Part shown: positions 11,770 through 23,690 of the stretch, one piece after another
Position numbering within the stretch: the stretch's first letter is position 1
How the letters are laid out: each line of letters begins with the position of its first letter
Origin: Gnetum montanum
Taxonomy: Eukaryota; Streptophyta; Gnetopsida; Gnetales; Gnetaceae
Assembly (NCBI GenBank): GCA_015680685.1
Contig: MNCI01026687.1
Location: 36,171-100,170, forward strand
Reading direction: 5' to 3'
Length of the DNA stretch: 64,000 bases
The notes under the pieces: generated by a model
What the model saw: only the letters and a program-made list of their open reading frames with translations
Told to the model about the DNA's origin: nothing
Databases searched by the model: none
Position numbers and translations under genes: made by a program

Positions 11770-12420
11770 AGATGTTGAAATTGATAAAGATATAAGAAAT
11801 AATATTGAGGTAGAATGGCAAAAATGGAGATAGCTAGTGGTATTCTATGTGATAAAAGAATACTAATAAAACTAAAGGAAAATTTTTAGAAAGAAAAATT
11901 AGATGGGAAAATAATGAAATTGGTTAATTAGAACATCAAAACATTATTAATCGTTATGGGATCATTTACAAAGACACAATAGGTAATGGACCCTAGTTCA
12001 AATTGCAAGAATTGAAAGAAATGTATGAAAAATATTGAATTGTGTAGTCTTTTGTAAGAATAAGATATCCACAAGCAAATGGATTAGTCAAATTAACCAA
12101 TACAATTATTATCAATAGGCCTACTATCTTATATGGGGTTGAATGTTGGATAGTATAAAAAATGCATGAAAAATAATTAGTGTGGAGAAAATGTGAATGC
12201 TGAAATAGATGTTGAATGTTACCATGAAAGATAAACTACACAATAAACAATGAGGTGTTAGCTTTATTGTAAGACTATTAATTGGAAAGATCCAAGTCAT
12301 GTTTAATTATGGTGGGCAATGTGCAAAGAGAATAAGATTTGAAGGTAGTAACTCAAAGATTATATGAGAAAGTAATTATTGAATTACAAATAACCATTTA
12401 GAGAAAAAATTCAATTCCAA
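11770..12420 (+). pseudogene. RTE-like LINE C-terminal remnant, interrupted
   Basis: Plus-strand frames show the conserved RTE tail: EIDKDIRNNIEVEWQKWR near 11776-11830, a degraded GVLCD/KLKGKF region to 11892, then RPTILYGVECW near 12117-12150 and a degraded MRMLRW block near 12190. Between these blocks is about 220 bp of integrase sequence. Broken by stops; no function expected. Confidence 0.65.
11893..12115 (+). pseudogene. Ty3/gypsy integrase fragment inside RTE remnant
   Basis: Plus-strand frames read a GPxFKLQELKEMYEKY-like block followed by RYPQANGLVKLTNTII. This matches the part of a gypsy integrase core between the second Asp region and the catalytic Glu block (NGQxExTNK). The expected Glu is Lys or Leu here. 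The edges fall where the RTE reading frame breaks off and resumes. Confidence 0.6.
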
Positions 12421-12796
12421 AGAAAAATTGGAGTTAAGTAAGGTTTTTGACTTTCTCTAACTCTCTTTAGTATCTTTACTGATAAAATGCAGGAATAATT
12501 ATAGTCATGTTATCAAAATTAGATCCTAAGTAATGATTTTTTACATATGTAGATAATTTTTCCTTGATCTCCACTACTATAGAATATATGTAAAATGTGT
12601 TGCTCATTTGGTCTTCAAGTGAATGTCGATAAAACAAAATTGATGATACGAGATGCAAGAAATGCTTATCATAACTTCCATTTTAAAGGTACCAATGTGT
12701 AAATAGCAAATTTTTAAAATATCTAGATCTCACTTATGTAAAAAATGAGATGTGGAGGAATTACATCAAAGAAATAATTGCATGAGGTTTCAAGGT
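12421..12796 (+). pseudogene. LINE reverse transcriptase, left part
   Basis: Plus-strand translation contains a YVDN/YADD-like block near 12540, then VNVDKTKLMIRD near 12612-12650 and FLKYLDLTYV near 12710-12740, the order seen in plant non-LTR RTs (YADD, thumb, FKYLG). The frame is cut at 12796 by element E and resumes at 37105. Confidence 0.7.
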
Positions 12797-13635
12797 TGAT
12801 GAGTCGTGAGGTACCCCTACATCCAACCATACGAATCACAAGCATTCACACACGATCCTATTAAATTCTTTGGATGGGACTAGTCATGGCATCTAGATCG
12901 TTATGTCTTGAACGTAGTTCATTGTCTTCCCACTTGGAATTGTGGTAGCTTCGTCACATATGATTTAGTCCAAAGTGAGGCATATGATAATTGATGTTGT
13001 TTTGGCCTTATGCTACTCTTAATGGTAATAAAGAAATAATTAATTAAGCTAATTAACAATGGAAAGTAAAGTCTAGACTAGCCTATGGGCGATCAATGTC
13101 CATTCCCAACTTGTTGTACATGTCCTAAACCCACTTATCCACTACTAGGATTACCAAGTGGTCTACTATTGGGCAAACCAAACAATAACACTGTTGGGGT
13201 TACTAAGCAAATACATGTTTACACTTGAAACTAGTCACACTCATTTTGCCAATTCATTAACGTGCATGGAAATATAAATATTAACTAAGTACATGGAATA
13301 TAAATTATAGTAAAAGTAAATCCAATCTAAGTCAAAGTGCTACAATGAATAAGAATCAATCTCAATCTTATTATCATTCATGGAATGTGTCCAAGTACAT
13401 TGCCACTCAAATAAGACATCATACAACTAACTTTGATTCACACTGTAGGTACTCACTGATTGTTCTCTAAGACTATAGAATAAAACTGTAAGAGTTTAGC
13501 TACTTTATGAAAAACTTATTTAAAACTATGTGCCCAAGTGCTATATTTATAGGCCGACACACATCCTATGATATTGGATATCTGACATCACCTCTTGGGT
13601 CCCGATATTGGAGCCAAGAAAAATACAGTTCATCA
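12797..13635 (-). repeat. 3' LTR of element E
   Basis: 839 bp; minus strand TGATGAACTG to CTCATCA. Its subtype differs from those of A, F, D and G in the first 200 bp but shares the terminal block GGTACCTC...CTCATCA. A TATA-like box lies near 13553. Confidence 0.9.
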
Positions 13636-15751
13636 TACCCCCACAACTGAATAAAAACTTGTCCTTGAGTGAGAAAAAGAAGAAAAATGTTCCTTACAAC
13701 ATATTAGGAAGGTATGGGATTATTGATCAATATGCAAACTACTAATTGACTTTGAGTGCTACATTTCGAAATTTTATTTGAGTGGATGCATACAAAATGA
13801 CCGATGATTCTTCTTGTTGCCACTAGCGGTGGCAGACTTTTAACCTTGATTGTTATGTCGATACTTCACTAGTTATGCAGAAAATTCTTGAAGCATGGAC
13901 TAAAATTTCTTCTCATCATCCCATGGATCTAGCAAACATGCAAAGTTTGAGCTACTATCTTGAATGTGCTACAATTTGTCCATGGGCATATCCTCTGTTG
14001 TCCCCCTCTTGGCTTCATTTTCATCCCTAGCAAAAGGTCTTCTTTCTTAGGCATTTCTTTAAGCATCACCTGTAATCACCAAAAGATCAACATTAATTTT
14101 GGTAAATTTTTCCTTAATAATCAACCCTTTTCAAATCCCTTAGTTTGCATTTAAGCACAAGGTAATGACAATGTACTATGCCCAAGGCTAAGAGGTAACT
14201 AAAATCATCAAGTTCTTCATCTTATTTTGGTCAATTAGTATTAGTTAACACAATTTTTGAAAATAGGATCTTAGAAAAATTTCAAAGTGGACATCCCTAG
14301 TCCTCATGACTAATAAGTGTAACTCCAGAAGCACATAAGTTTTGAAACAATTAAAACCAAAGGTTTAATTCAAAAGATGGCTAAGAAATATTAATGGATA
14401 TGGAAATAGAAAAGTAGGAAAATTTAATGAAACTTATGAGAAGTGGTCCCAAAATCATGCATAAATTCAGAGAAACCATCATTGATGTTTTGGAAGATGT
14501 GAAGGTTAGTTCAAAGCCATGATCAACAAAATTTATGCAAGTGGATCCTCCCCAAAGCAAGCTCTTGCCATAATGTCCTTGCATAACCACTTCTATAGAT
14601 GTCTGTGGATACTTGATAAGTTAAATGTAGGCCATGCCTTTATTCCAACCAACACATAGCTACTGTGGTTAGGATGTTACACTATACTACACAAAACCAA
14701 AAGGTTCATAATTGCATGAAGCAGTGAGGTGAATAATGGGATAAGAAGGAATTTTAGGGATCAGGATGTAAGGTACTTAACCATGTTCACAATAAGTTCT
14801 TGTAAAAAATGTCATTAAAATGATTAACATACCTATCTATCTAAGTTCAAACCAAGTCCATACCATGAATAGTGACCTTGGATTGATGTGTTTCTTCCTA
14901 CCAACCACCATGAGTCCATAACCGCCACAAAGAACAATCATCACTCCAAAAAGAGAAGAAAAGAGAAGAAGGGCCTTAGTTAGAGGGTCACCTTCAAGCA
15001 TGGGTAACATGTCTTTCCAACCTAATAACCAATGCTTGTAACCCATTATTGTATCTAAGGTGTGTTCTTTTAATTTCCATTATTATTATTATTTTATTAT
15101 TTTTTTTATTTTCTTTCTTTTTTGGATGGAAACCACACCATGTAAAGACTTTTAGCTTCCTATTATTAGTCGATGGAGGAGTGATGATATGTTCCAAGAG
15201 GAGTCATAAACCACATGAAGGAAGTCAAGTAGAGAACCCAGCAAGTCCCCATGAGGTCACACTCTTTTCCATTCCCACTTGGTCATTCCCTCTTTCTTCA
15301 AGGTACAATGATCATTGATTAAGTTTAGTTTCATGAAAGAAGAACCAAATTGTTTCTATGAAAAAGACCTTTTATTCAGAGAACTAGAGGGATGGATGAG
15401 GTGGTCTCACTACTTTACACAATTACTTACCCAATCATCTTAATAGCATAGCACAAAGACCCAACACAGAGACTTTTGCATCATGACTTGGCAATATTAT
15501 TAACAAAAATATTAAATACATTCATAAAAAATAAAGAGACTCAAGAAAAGAGAAAAATATAACGAAAAGGAAAATATTAAGAAATGGCAAACATATCAAG
15601 AATTAAAAATTTTTAAATGAAATAGGAAAATAATAAAAAAATTTAAAACAAAAAAGATGAAAAATACTTATTAGTTCTTGAACCAGTATGGAACATCTCC
15701 CCCATGACTAATCTTATGGCCACACATTTGGGAGATGGATTGCATAATCCC
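13636..15751 (-). other. 3' UTR of element E
   Basis: About 2.1 kb with no conserved frame. It begins (minus strand) after the 249-codon ORF and ends in the polypurine tract GTGGGGGTA at 13636-13644. It includes low-complexity T/A-rich sequence at 15060-15125. Short ORFs here are not shared with the homologous UTRs of A, B or F. Confidence 0.75.
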
Positions 15752-16501
15752 CTAGTTATACACCACCAGTTTCCCATCTATCACTGTTACTAATTTAATT
15801 AATTCTATGGTAGCACATCTAACATTGGTGATAGTCTCATTTGGATTGTTCAAAGATGTATCTTCATCTAGACTTGAAGGTATTTCCATTTTGGGGGATC
15901 TAGATGTCTTTGCTTCTTCTTCTTGATTTTCTATTTTAATTCCTAGATCTCCGTGTTTAACACCCTCTTCTAGTGTATAATCAAAGTGTAAGATATATGC
16001 ATCTAAGTCCTCTATTTGGTCCATTTTCTTAAGTCTAGAATTGATACGTGGATCAATTACCTCCATGCATCGTTGAAACAATTTTATATTCTCATTTTCA
16101 AGCCACTGGGTGTCTTCTAGTTTAGTGGATATTATGTAAATTAGTTTTTTCTCACACACTTGTTCCTTACCTTTGTTGTGGGTTGTGTTAATATTTTGAA
16201 TTTTTGGTCCACAACTGTACCCTTTACTATTAGTGATGCATGGATTTTCTTGTCTATCCACACTAATGAGTTCATCATTTATGTCTTGTGTTGGAGTGGT
16301 AATGGTTGTTGGCTTTTTTGTATAATTAGGAGACATTGTTCCAGCGAGGAAGGTTGTTGCATCGGATTGGCCTTGTGCTAGTTTTGATGAGTTAGTAGGT
16401 TCACAAGTGTTGTGCTTATGCATGGGAACTATCCTAAAAAAATGGCATGTCCTAGATTGTGGTGGCGATCTACTCACATTATCATTTCTGTGTATGTTCA
16501 T
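15752..16501 (-). CDS. 249-codon ORF of unknown function in element E
   Basis: Intact ATG-to-stop frame on the minus strand, downstream of gag, where A, B, D and F have protease and RT. The protein is hydrophilic: a Ser/Thr/Asn-rich N-terminal half with scattered Cys, then an acidic region (LENENIKLF, PRINSRLKKMDQIEDLD, IENQEEEAKT). I see no protease DSG, RT box, zinc finger, signal peptide or membrane segment. It is the longest uninterrupted frame among otherwise decayed neighbours. It could be an extra element-encoded protein or a captured sequence. I do not recognise the family. Confidence 0.55.
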   Translation of the reverse strand: MNIHRNDNVSRSPPQSRTCHFFRIVPMHKHNTCEPTNSSKLAQGQSDATTFLAGTMSPNYTKKPTTITTPTQDINDELISVDRQENPCITNSKGYSCGPKIQNINTTHNKGKEQVCEKKLIYIISTKLEDTQWLENENIKLFQRCMEVIDPRINSRLKKMDQIEDLDAYILHFDYTLEEGVKHGDLGIKIENQEEEAKTSRSPKMEIPSSLDEDTSLNNPNETITNVRCATIELIKLVTVIDGKLVVYN

Positions 16502-16518
16502 AACACAAGTGGCATTTT

Positions 16519-17378
16519 TTTGTTGAATCTTTCTATGTTGTTGGTGGTGACATATGGTGGAAGGAAGTATGAGAATATTTAGGATATGATGAAGGATGAG
16601 AGGTGTGAGGTGGTGACCTCATAGAAGATGTTGCAGGATGATGATATTTGGGAGAGTGGTAGTAGTGATTTGAGGTAGAGGAAGTAAAACTAGTTGGGGA
16701 AATAAGTTGTTAAATGTAATATCCATATGGTTCTGGCTAGCAATAAGGGTAGTTCTAGTTTGATGATGGCCTCCCCCATAATTTTGGGTTTTTCAATTGT
16801 GGTTGATGATAGTGGTTTTAAGGCTAATAAAAAGTCCCACTAGGATAGTATAGTTGGTTGTAGGACTATCTATAATTACCTTGTGAGTAAGGTAATTTCC
16901 TAAGCATTTGCTTTTGTATGAACTTGGGATTCAATGAAAAAGCCCAATACTCATATAGATGTAACATGATTGGGCAATAGCCCTTTGGATGATCATATAT
17001 GCAAATGTCATATCCATCATCTTCTTTAGTGGTTGAGTCTATAGCCTCTTCTTCTACAACCATTTCCCCTTTCTGCCGATTAGTGTTCTTACTTGTCTCT
17101 TGATCCCTTTTCCTCCTTTTGTTATGCTCACTTGATTTGTTTTGCATTACTTTCTCCTCTATGATTTCTATGCAATTTTTAACTTTCTCATGTATCCATT
17201 CCAAGATCTTATCTAGCTTTTCTCCAAGCTCATCAATAGACTTTGTATTAGTAAGGTTTGTTGTGAAGTCACCTCATTGAGAGCTACCTCTATTTTCTCA
17301 TCATAGATATCGATCCTTTTCTTTTAAAGAGTTGGGTCCTATTTATTTTCCTCTACATTCTCATTTTTACATAGCTCT
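16519..17378 (-). pseudogene. Gag C-terminal part, element E
   Basis: Minus strand: 17204-16866 is open and carries the variant knuckle YDICIYDHPKGYCP, in which the second Cys of the final CC pair has shifted to Tyr-Cys. A PYSQGN block follows (PYPQGN in A). Upstream are a Lys-rich stretch and a QLEESK-like helix. The frame continues beyond the insertion of A at 24641-24868. The region 16519-16866 is the Pro/Gln-rich gag tail with stops. Confidence 0.75.
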
Positions 17379-18342
17379 TGATGAGATGTGATTCGCATGA
17401 GCCGCAATATCATGTATGCGATATCGCGTCATCCCTTGCGATATCGTGTACGCGATATCGCGGTCTATTGCCAAATCTATAAATAAGAGGTGGCACTCCC
17501 CTTATTTCTCATCCTAGGCTTAAAGTAGGGAAACTATGGCAGTTTGATCACTCCAGAGATAGAATATTTTCCATGTGCCTACAGTAGGAGTCCCCAAGTG
17601 AACGAATCTTTATTCGAGCAGCTTTGTACCTGAACGCAAGTTGTGTATGGCAATAAAGACAAGCTTTGTGGATAAACCTTGCAGTGCATGGAATAGGTTT
17701 ATTACATGTTATTTCCTACATGTTATTTTTTACCTGCATTAGCATGGCATGAGTACGACTTAATTACAAGCATTGACGAATGTGTATGGCTAATTAAGGA
17801 ATCAGCTGCTCATCACGATTAGTCTCTCTCACCCTTATCTCCTAGAATGCAGGATGAGTATGACTTGATTACGAGCATCTATAGATGTGTACAACTAGTT
17901 AAGGAATCGGTTGCTCATCACGTTTAGGCTAGTTAAGTACCTCAGTATGACCACTTCAAGCACGTGTGCCACGTGTGGTGATCCCAGTAATGATTAGCGT
18001 TTGGTAGCCACAGTTGCATAGTTCAGGGTGTGTATGGTAAGTGGGAACGGATGCTGATGCTAGTTAATTTAGACTTGGGTCCTTAGTTAGAGTTAGTTAG
18101 CTTTCTCAACCCTTCACCTTGATAGCATAGGAGAAAAACTAGAAAAGACCATAAAAATCATATACCTCAGACTTACTTAACCATACATCGTGACAACTAC
18201 AAGTAAGTCTGGGAAGACAACGAATAATTAACCCCAAATGTTCCATGGGGCGTGTAGGCATTTAGTCTGTGGAGTTCGACTGGATCACGCGTGCTACGCT
18301 CGTTTTGTATGATTGAGTGTAGGGGTACCTCGCCACTCATCA
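17379..18342 (+). repeat. 5' LTR of element A
   Basis: 964 bp, TGATGAG to CTCATCA, a 7-bp terminal inverted repeat. The palindrome cluster 17401-17465 is followed by TATAAATA at 17478-17485 and a conserved AAGAGGTGG block, so the cluster occupies the promoter-proximal part of U3. Confidence 0.95.
17401..17465. promoter_or_regulatory. GATATC palindrome cluster upstream of TATA box
   Basis: Four GATATC or one-off units in 65 bp, each flanked by CG or GCG to form CGATATCG-type palindromes, ending 13 bp before TATAAATA. The 3' LTR copy (23715-23760) has the same layout, with centre spacings near 20 and 14 bp. Every strand-symmetric CG is a possible methylation site. Inference: dimeric protein binding sites or a chromatin-control element. 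Confidence 0.6.
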
Positions 18343-18361
18343 TCGGTGCCGTTGTCGGGGA
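18343..18361 (+). promoter_or_regulatory. Primer-binding site, element A
   Basis: TCGGTGCCGTTGTCGGGGA directly follows the LTR: a tRNA-Asp-type site with a few transitions. Confidence 0.8.
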
Positions 18362-18482
18362 CTAAGTGTTTGTGCGCTGAATAGAACATAAGGGATAGGA
18401 CTTACATCGTTGTGAGCCTTAATGAACCTTCGGGTTAATCAAGATAAAAATTATATAACAGTGAATTAGCACACCAATAACA

Positions 18483-21419
18483 ATGCCTTCTTCTCATAAG
18501 AGCAACTCACCACCTAAGGACCATACACGAGACAGTCGGCAACATAAAACACATAACCAAAATCAGCCAAGTCCTAAACAATATAAGATGACATATACTC
18601 ATCCTGATGAGTATATCCCTAATTTGACTTTTATTCTCCATCAAGACGAACAACTACGATGGAGAGATTTACAAGGTAACATTGTGTTAACCCCAGATCG
18701 ATCAATCTCTCACATGCTTTTCCATGCCTTGGCACAAACAGGCATGATTGAACTATTTGCTGAATACGTTGCGGAAGATTTTGACATGAGGGATTATTAT
18801 CCCATAGATGCCCAATGTATGAGAGACTTAAGGCAGGAGAGTCGACATGCACTGTTGAAGGGCAAGGTCCCACACATCCTTAGTGAAATAGGAGATGAGG
18901 AACCCCTTATCATGGGTTCTTTAACAAACGATGTTCCCCCTCCTAACGATGGTGAAGAGGTTGGGTATCAGAACCTACGATCAACGATACATAACCATGG
19001 TCCTGATGCCCGTGAACACCAACTATTCACAGAGGGAACAACCACTTATGCTAAGGATGGGCACTTAGATTGTCACCACTATCGGGGCCATAGCAGCCAA
19101 AGAGAAGGCAAGAAACATCGTCATGGCAATGGTTCCCCTTCTTCTTCTCCTTCTTCACATCACTCACCCTCTCCTTCCACATCTGGGCGCAGCCACCATG
19201 AACATAAAGGTGAGGATAAAAGTAAGAAGGACGAAAGACCTCGACGGGAAGGTCGAGAGAGAGGACAAGGGCAAGGACATAGGGAGAGTAGGGAACAACG
19301 TAGACATCACAGGCGTCATGAAAGAGACAATCATGATGAGCCCCTACTCGCAACCCGAAGTATGCTTAACATAATGGAGGTAGTTAGGATTCCCACAAGG
19401 CATTTGAAAGATAGTCGAATCAAACGGTTAGACATGAACAATATCACACGGTTTGAAGGGGGATACAATGCTGATCCGCAAAATCATTTATGGGCATTCC
19501 ACGATGCCTGTGCCTTGCAGAATATAGAAAATGAGTGGCAAAAACTTAAGTTGTTCCCAAGGACACTCACCAAAGAAGCAGAGAGCTGGTACCAATCCTT
19601 AGAATCGGAAACCATCAGGAGGTGGAGTACGATGCTAGAACTGTTTAATGAAAAGTATCAAACATACTCCAAAGTGTCCAATTTGCTTAAGCAGATCCAA
19701 GGCTAGAAGCAAGGTACATATGAACCCTTGGATACTGCCATGGCCTGTTACTACATATTGTTACATTGTTGCCTAGGCCATGGGTACGCTCAGCGGGATT
19801 AACTTCACCACATCGTGGATGGGCTAAGACATGAAACTAGAAGAACCCTTGGAACTTATGCCCAAGGGAGACTCTCACAACTTAGAGCCCATGAAGTACA
19901 TAGCTTATTGGAACAAGTAGAAAAAGAAGAAGGTGAGCTACACAAAAGGGAAAGTACAGAAGAATACAACCACGATCCCTCCCTTCGAAAGAAGGGAGTG
20001 AAATTTTGTGATGAAGAGGATGAGTCACTAATCGAAGAGTTGGTGAACCAGAAAACCTTGTCGATCCAAAAATTAACAACAGAAATATCTGCTAAGGTAG
20101 ATGACATATGGAGTTCCTTAGACTCTAAAATTGAAACTGTCTTAAAAATTGTAGAAGAGTCTAAGGTAGAACAAAGTAGTGAAAAAGGTAAGAAAAAGTG
20201 GAGATATTTAGGCCCTGCACATAACAAGGGTAAGGGAAAAATCACTAACTCTGATGTGGCTGTGGACTCTGATTCAGACGATGACAGTGGATGTGAGATT
20301 TGCCATTATGACCATCCTAAGGGATGTTGCCCCATCATCTCACATCTACAGGAGTCTAGGGTGTATGCGCTTAATCCAAGACTCAACCAACAGCAAACAC
20401 TCCGAAGGTTACCTTATCCACAAGGTAACCCAAGACAGTTCCACCAACCACTAACGTATTATCTAAGTGGAACTTCACCACAGCTCATCAGACAACATCA
20501 GTAGTGGCAATACCCACAGTCATGGGGGATGCCATCACCAAAACATCAGTACCCTTACCGGCAGCCTGACCCTTATGGATATTATGTGCAATAGCTGATT
20601 TCTCCAAGTGACTCTATGAGTCACACAACCCCCAACCATCACTACCAAGCTTGGGAGTACTTCAGAAGGACTCCTTCTCCTCCGAGAGACACTCCATACC
20701 CACACCATCCTCCAAATCCATCCGCACCTCTTCCACCATAAGTAGTTCCCATAACACCTCCTGCTCCAACAATGCAAGGGGAACTTCCTCCTCAACCGCA
20801 GCAACATCACATTGCAAGAGCTGTAAATATCCAACCTACTGCTGGTTCTGACAACTGTAAAAAGAGAAGACCCTACTTCAGAACCAAGAGCCCAGAAAAA
20901 CTCTCGCAACAACAAGCGGTTGGGCCCATGTACACTCCTCCACCATCTAACACTTCAAAGCACCCTTCCGTCCAAAATCAGAGCTTAATGCATATGGTTA
21001 TGTTAACACATACCATAACTGACTGGATCAAGGTAGGTCACCTTCCCAGGAAACTAACTGACCCTGGGAGTCCCTTAATCTATTTGCAGATCGCTGGAAA
21101 TGAACCACATAGGGCTCTTCTTGACTCAAGTTCCAGAGTCAACTTACTTTCACGAGAGATGTATCACGCCTGGAACCTGTCCCAACTTAAGAAGAGTAAC
21201 ATTCAACTAGAGCTGGTAGACCAGTCCATCACCATTCCCTTGGGATTGGTGGAGGACATCATTACCATTGTGTGTGGTTGGTCTTACCTAGCTGATTTTC
21301 TGGTGATTGAAGTGAACAACAACGAAGGGGCCTTCCCAATTATAATGGGAAGGGCATGGCTAAGTATAGTAGATGCATGCCTTAGGATCCACGATCTTTC
21401 CTTGAAATCTGTAAGATAA
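18483..21419 (+). pseudogene. Gag-protease polyprotein, element A, with in-frame stops
   Basis: One reading frame (about 979 codons) runs from the ATG at 18483 to 21419, broken by stops but hardly by frameshifts. Order: N-terminal block DEYIPNLTFILHQDEQL, a Ser/His/Arg-rich low-complexity region (19100-19330), the retrotransposon gag domain (RFEGGYNADPQNHLWAFHDA, about 19450-19690), a helical region, the variant knuckle CEICHYDHPKGCC near 20292, a Pro/Gln-rich tail, and protease from about 20990 with flap block FPIIMGRAWL. The active site reads DSSSR instead of DSGSG, so the catalytic Gly is lost. Stops at 19704, 19798 and 20502 fit TGG-to-TAG or CAA/CAG-to-stop changes. Confidence 0.88.
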
Positions 21420-21767
21420 ACATTTGTGGGAATATCGAGAAGAGGAAAGTTCCATGCATCACATACAGTGATTCATTGGGTGATGACATCGAGGAAATGC
21501 CTCCATGTAACAAGTGTGCCCACGAAATTTTGAAACAATGATGCCTGTATGTAGCAACCACACAACCAATAGTAGACACCCCATGGTTGATGGCTACTAG
21601 AAGGAGCAAAAAAATATGCATGGAATGAACTGAGGAAACCCATGCCAACAACGAAGGCATAGATACATTGGAATATGAGCATCGCTAACTTCCATCCCTC
21701 AATCTAAGATCATCAATTGGGAGAAGTTGGACACTTTTAAGAAATTCAAATAGGCGCTCATTATTTT
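21420..21767 (+). other. Protease-linker remnant and RT-integrase deletion scar, element A
   Basis: Continues the protease tail and the linker found in F (block ending GGGAGAAGTTGG at 21719-21730). At about 21753 it switches to GCTCATTATTT, which in F lies at about 31978, after integrase. Roughly 2.86 kb (F 29115-31977) is therefore missing. Element B has the same junction. Confidence 0.85.
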
Positions 21768-23690
21768 GGATCTCTCCCTTTCCACTCAGTCATGGGGGAG
21801 ATGGCCACCCATGCTAATCATATGGGGCCCTCAGTTCTTTTTCAATTTTTGTTTTACACATTTTTGTTTTACAACGTTTTTGTCTTACACATTTTTGTTT
21901 TACAAGTTTCTTTAACTTTTCTACTTTTTTTATACCATCATTATACTTTTTCCATTGTGTGTGTGTGTGTGTGTGATCCACCATGTAAGTTTGTCACCCA
22001 ATAAGTGTTCGGACTGATGGCATGAACTGTTTTCATATTGATTGCTAGTGTTTGGTTTTTAGCTTTAAGTCACAATGTTGATACTAAGGTATGTTTCTTT
22101 TGATATAGCAGACAATGAGACCACTTCATCCATCCATCCACCAGTTTCTATGGTCTCTCTCGGCTTGGAAATGTACAGTCCCCTTCTAATAAGAACTTAA
22201 ACGAATCGGTGACTGGGTATTTCTCAAACTAAGGAAGGACTCAAGGATTGAAAAGGGTGTGAATTTAAGGGAACTTGATGCTTTTGTGTTAGTCATTCTC
22301 TTGGGTGCTTGTATGTTTTCTTCTTGAGTTTTCTTGCCATTCTGAAGTTACCCAATTATCGGAAGCTGAGTCAATAAAAATAAGAAGTCTTTGGATGGTG
22401 TGGTTCTCACGCATAAAAATACAAAACACAAGAAAAAAAAGAGAAAAGTGAGAATTCAAAGCACACCCCTTAGACGAAATAAAACTTGGGCTACAAGAAC
22501 TGGTTATCGAACCAAAAGTGTTTCCTCTAACTAAGGCCCTTCTCGCTTTGCATTCCCTCCTGTGTTTCATCGGAATGGTGGTGGCTCTTGAAGGATGCAT
22601 TCTTGTTACTTCAAGTGGATGGTTTTGGATGTGGTTGGTTTAAGGCTGAAGTTGGAATGAGATTTGCTAAGTCACATTAATCATGAACACACAAGGGGCT
22701 ATACACCACCTTGTTCTTAAGATTCCATTCCATCCTCTTCTCTCCATTATTCACCTCATTGCCAGTTGTATCATTAGTGTATATATTTTGGTTGATGCAT
22801 TGTTTTCTTTTTGGTAAATTCTTACGATTAAGACTTTAACTCTTGTTCCAATGACATTCCCAGAGCCTACGGACTCTTTGAATGTGGGTTTGTCAGGGCA
22901 TTAAGGACATAAACCTGCTTTGGGGAGGACCCACTGACATTCCTATTTGGAGCATCCATTAACTTCTTTTCCCTAGCATTTTGCAATTAATTTTATTTTG
23001 TTCATTTCCATCTTAACATCCATTTCACTGATGTTTTCAGTTGTCCCTTTTTATCTATCTTTCTTACTCCTGTTCTTTCTCCATTCTAATGCTACTGGAG
23101 GTTCACGATTAGTCATGGGGGTATGGGGCCCACTTTTTTCAATTTTCTCCTAGCCCCGAAATTTTTGATTTTCTTCCTAACCCCTAAACCTTCGGTAGTC
23201 ATCATTAATATATTCCCATATCCATATCAGCCATACCACAACCTAGCCAATGGACCTACACCGAAGCAAGGTATTAATTACATGATGATTCATTTACCCT
23301 TGCTAATATATGATTGTGTTGTGTGTGCAGATAGCGATCATACAACAACGGATTGGATCTGGAGCACACACTTGGAATGGAGCAGCGCTGAAGCAGCTAT
23401 GCAAGGAGCAAGATTGATGGCGCGCATAGGGATGGACAACGAAGGTGTAATCTTGATGTTGGCAGCAGCGACACTTCTCTCTCTCTCTCTTTCTTAGCTG
23501 CCAACTAAGGCCTGATGTCATTGTAATAAGGTGTTCACCCTTGTTGTCATGAACACCAGTTTTGTCAAGTCTTGTAATGATGATCCATTCACATGTCATT
23601 CCATTAGTTTCATTCCCCTCAATAATCTCATACCTTCCTGATATTATTGTAAGGAACTCAAGGACGAGTTTTCATTCAGTCATGGGGGTA
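21768..23690 (+). other. 3' UTR and polypurine tract, element A
   Basis: Begins with CAGTCATGGGGGAGATGG, a purine-rich block shared with B and F that resembles the terminal tract and could be an internal priming site. It contains a TG dinucleotide run (21957-21976) and a CT run (23477-23493). It ends in CATGGGGGTA at 23681-23690, the plus-strand primer site, right before the 3' LTR. ORFs inside are short and unshared. Confidence 0.75.

Noticed and set aside
15049-15318. 89-codon ORF with hydrophobic start
   Set aside because: Begins in a T-rich low-complexity stretch of the 3' UTR of E; not conserved in the UTRs of A, B or F.
19856-20245. 129-codon minus-strand ORF in element A
   Set aside because: Opposite strand of gag, Ser/Phe-rich as expected for antisense of a Glu/Lys-rich frame.
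21957-21976. TG dinucleotide run as a regulatory site
   Set aside because: Simple microsatellite, absent or different in B and F.
23300-23345. TTGTGTTGTGTGTGCAG as a true splice acceptor in the 3' UTR of A (also in F)
   Set aside because: Good acceptor-like sequence, but no matching donor, exon frame or conserved downstream ORF was found.
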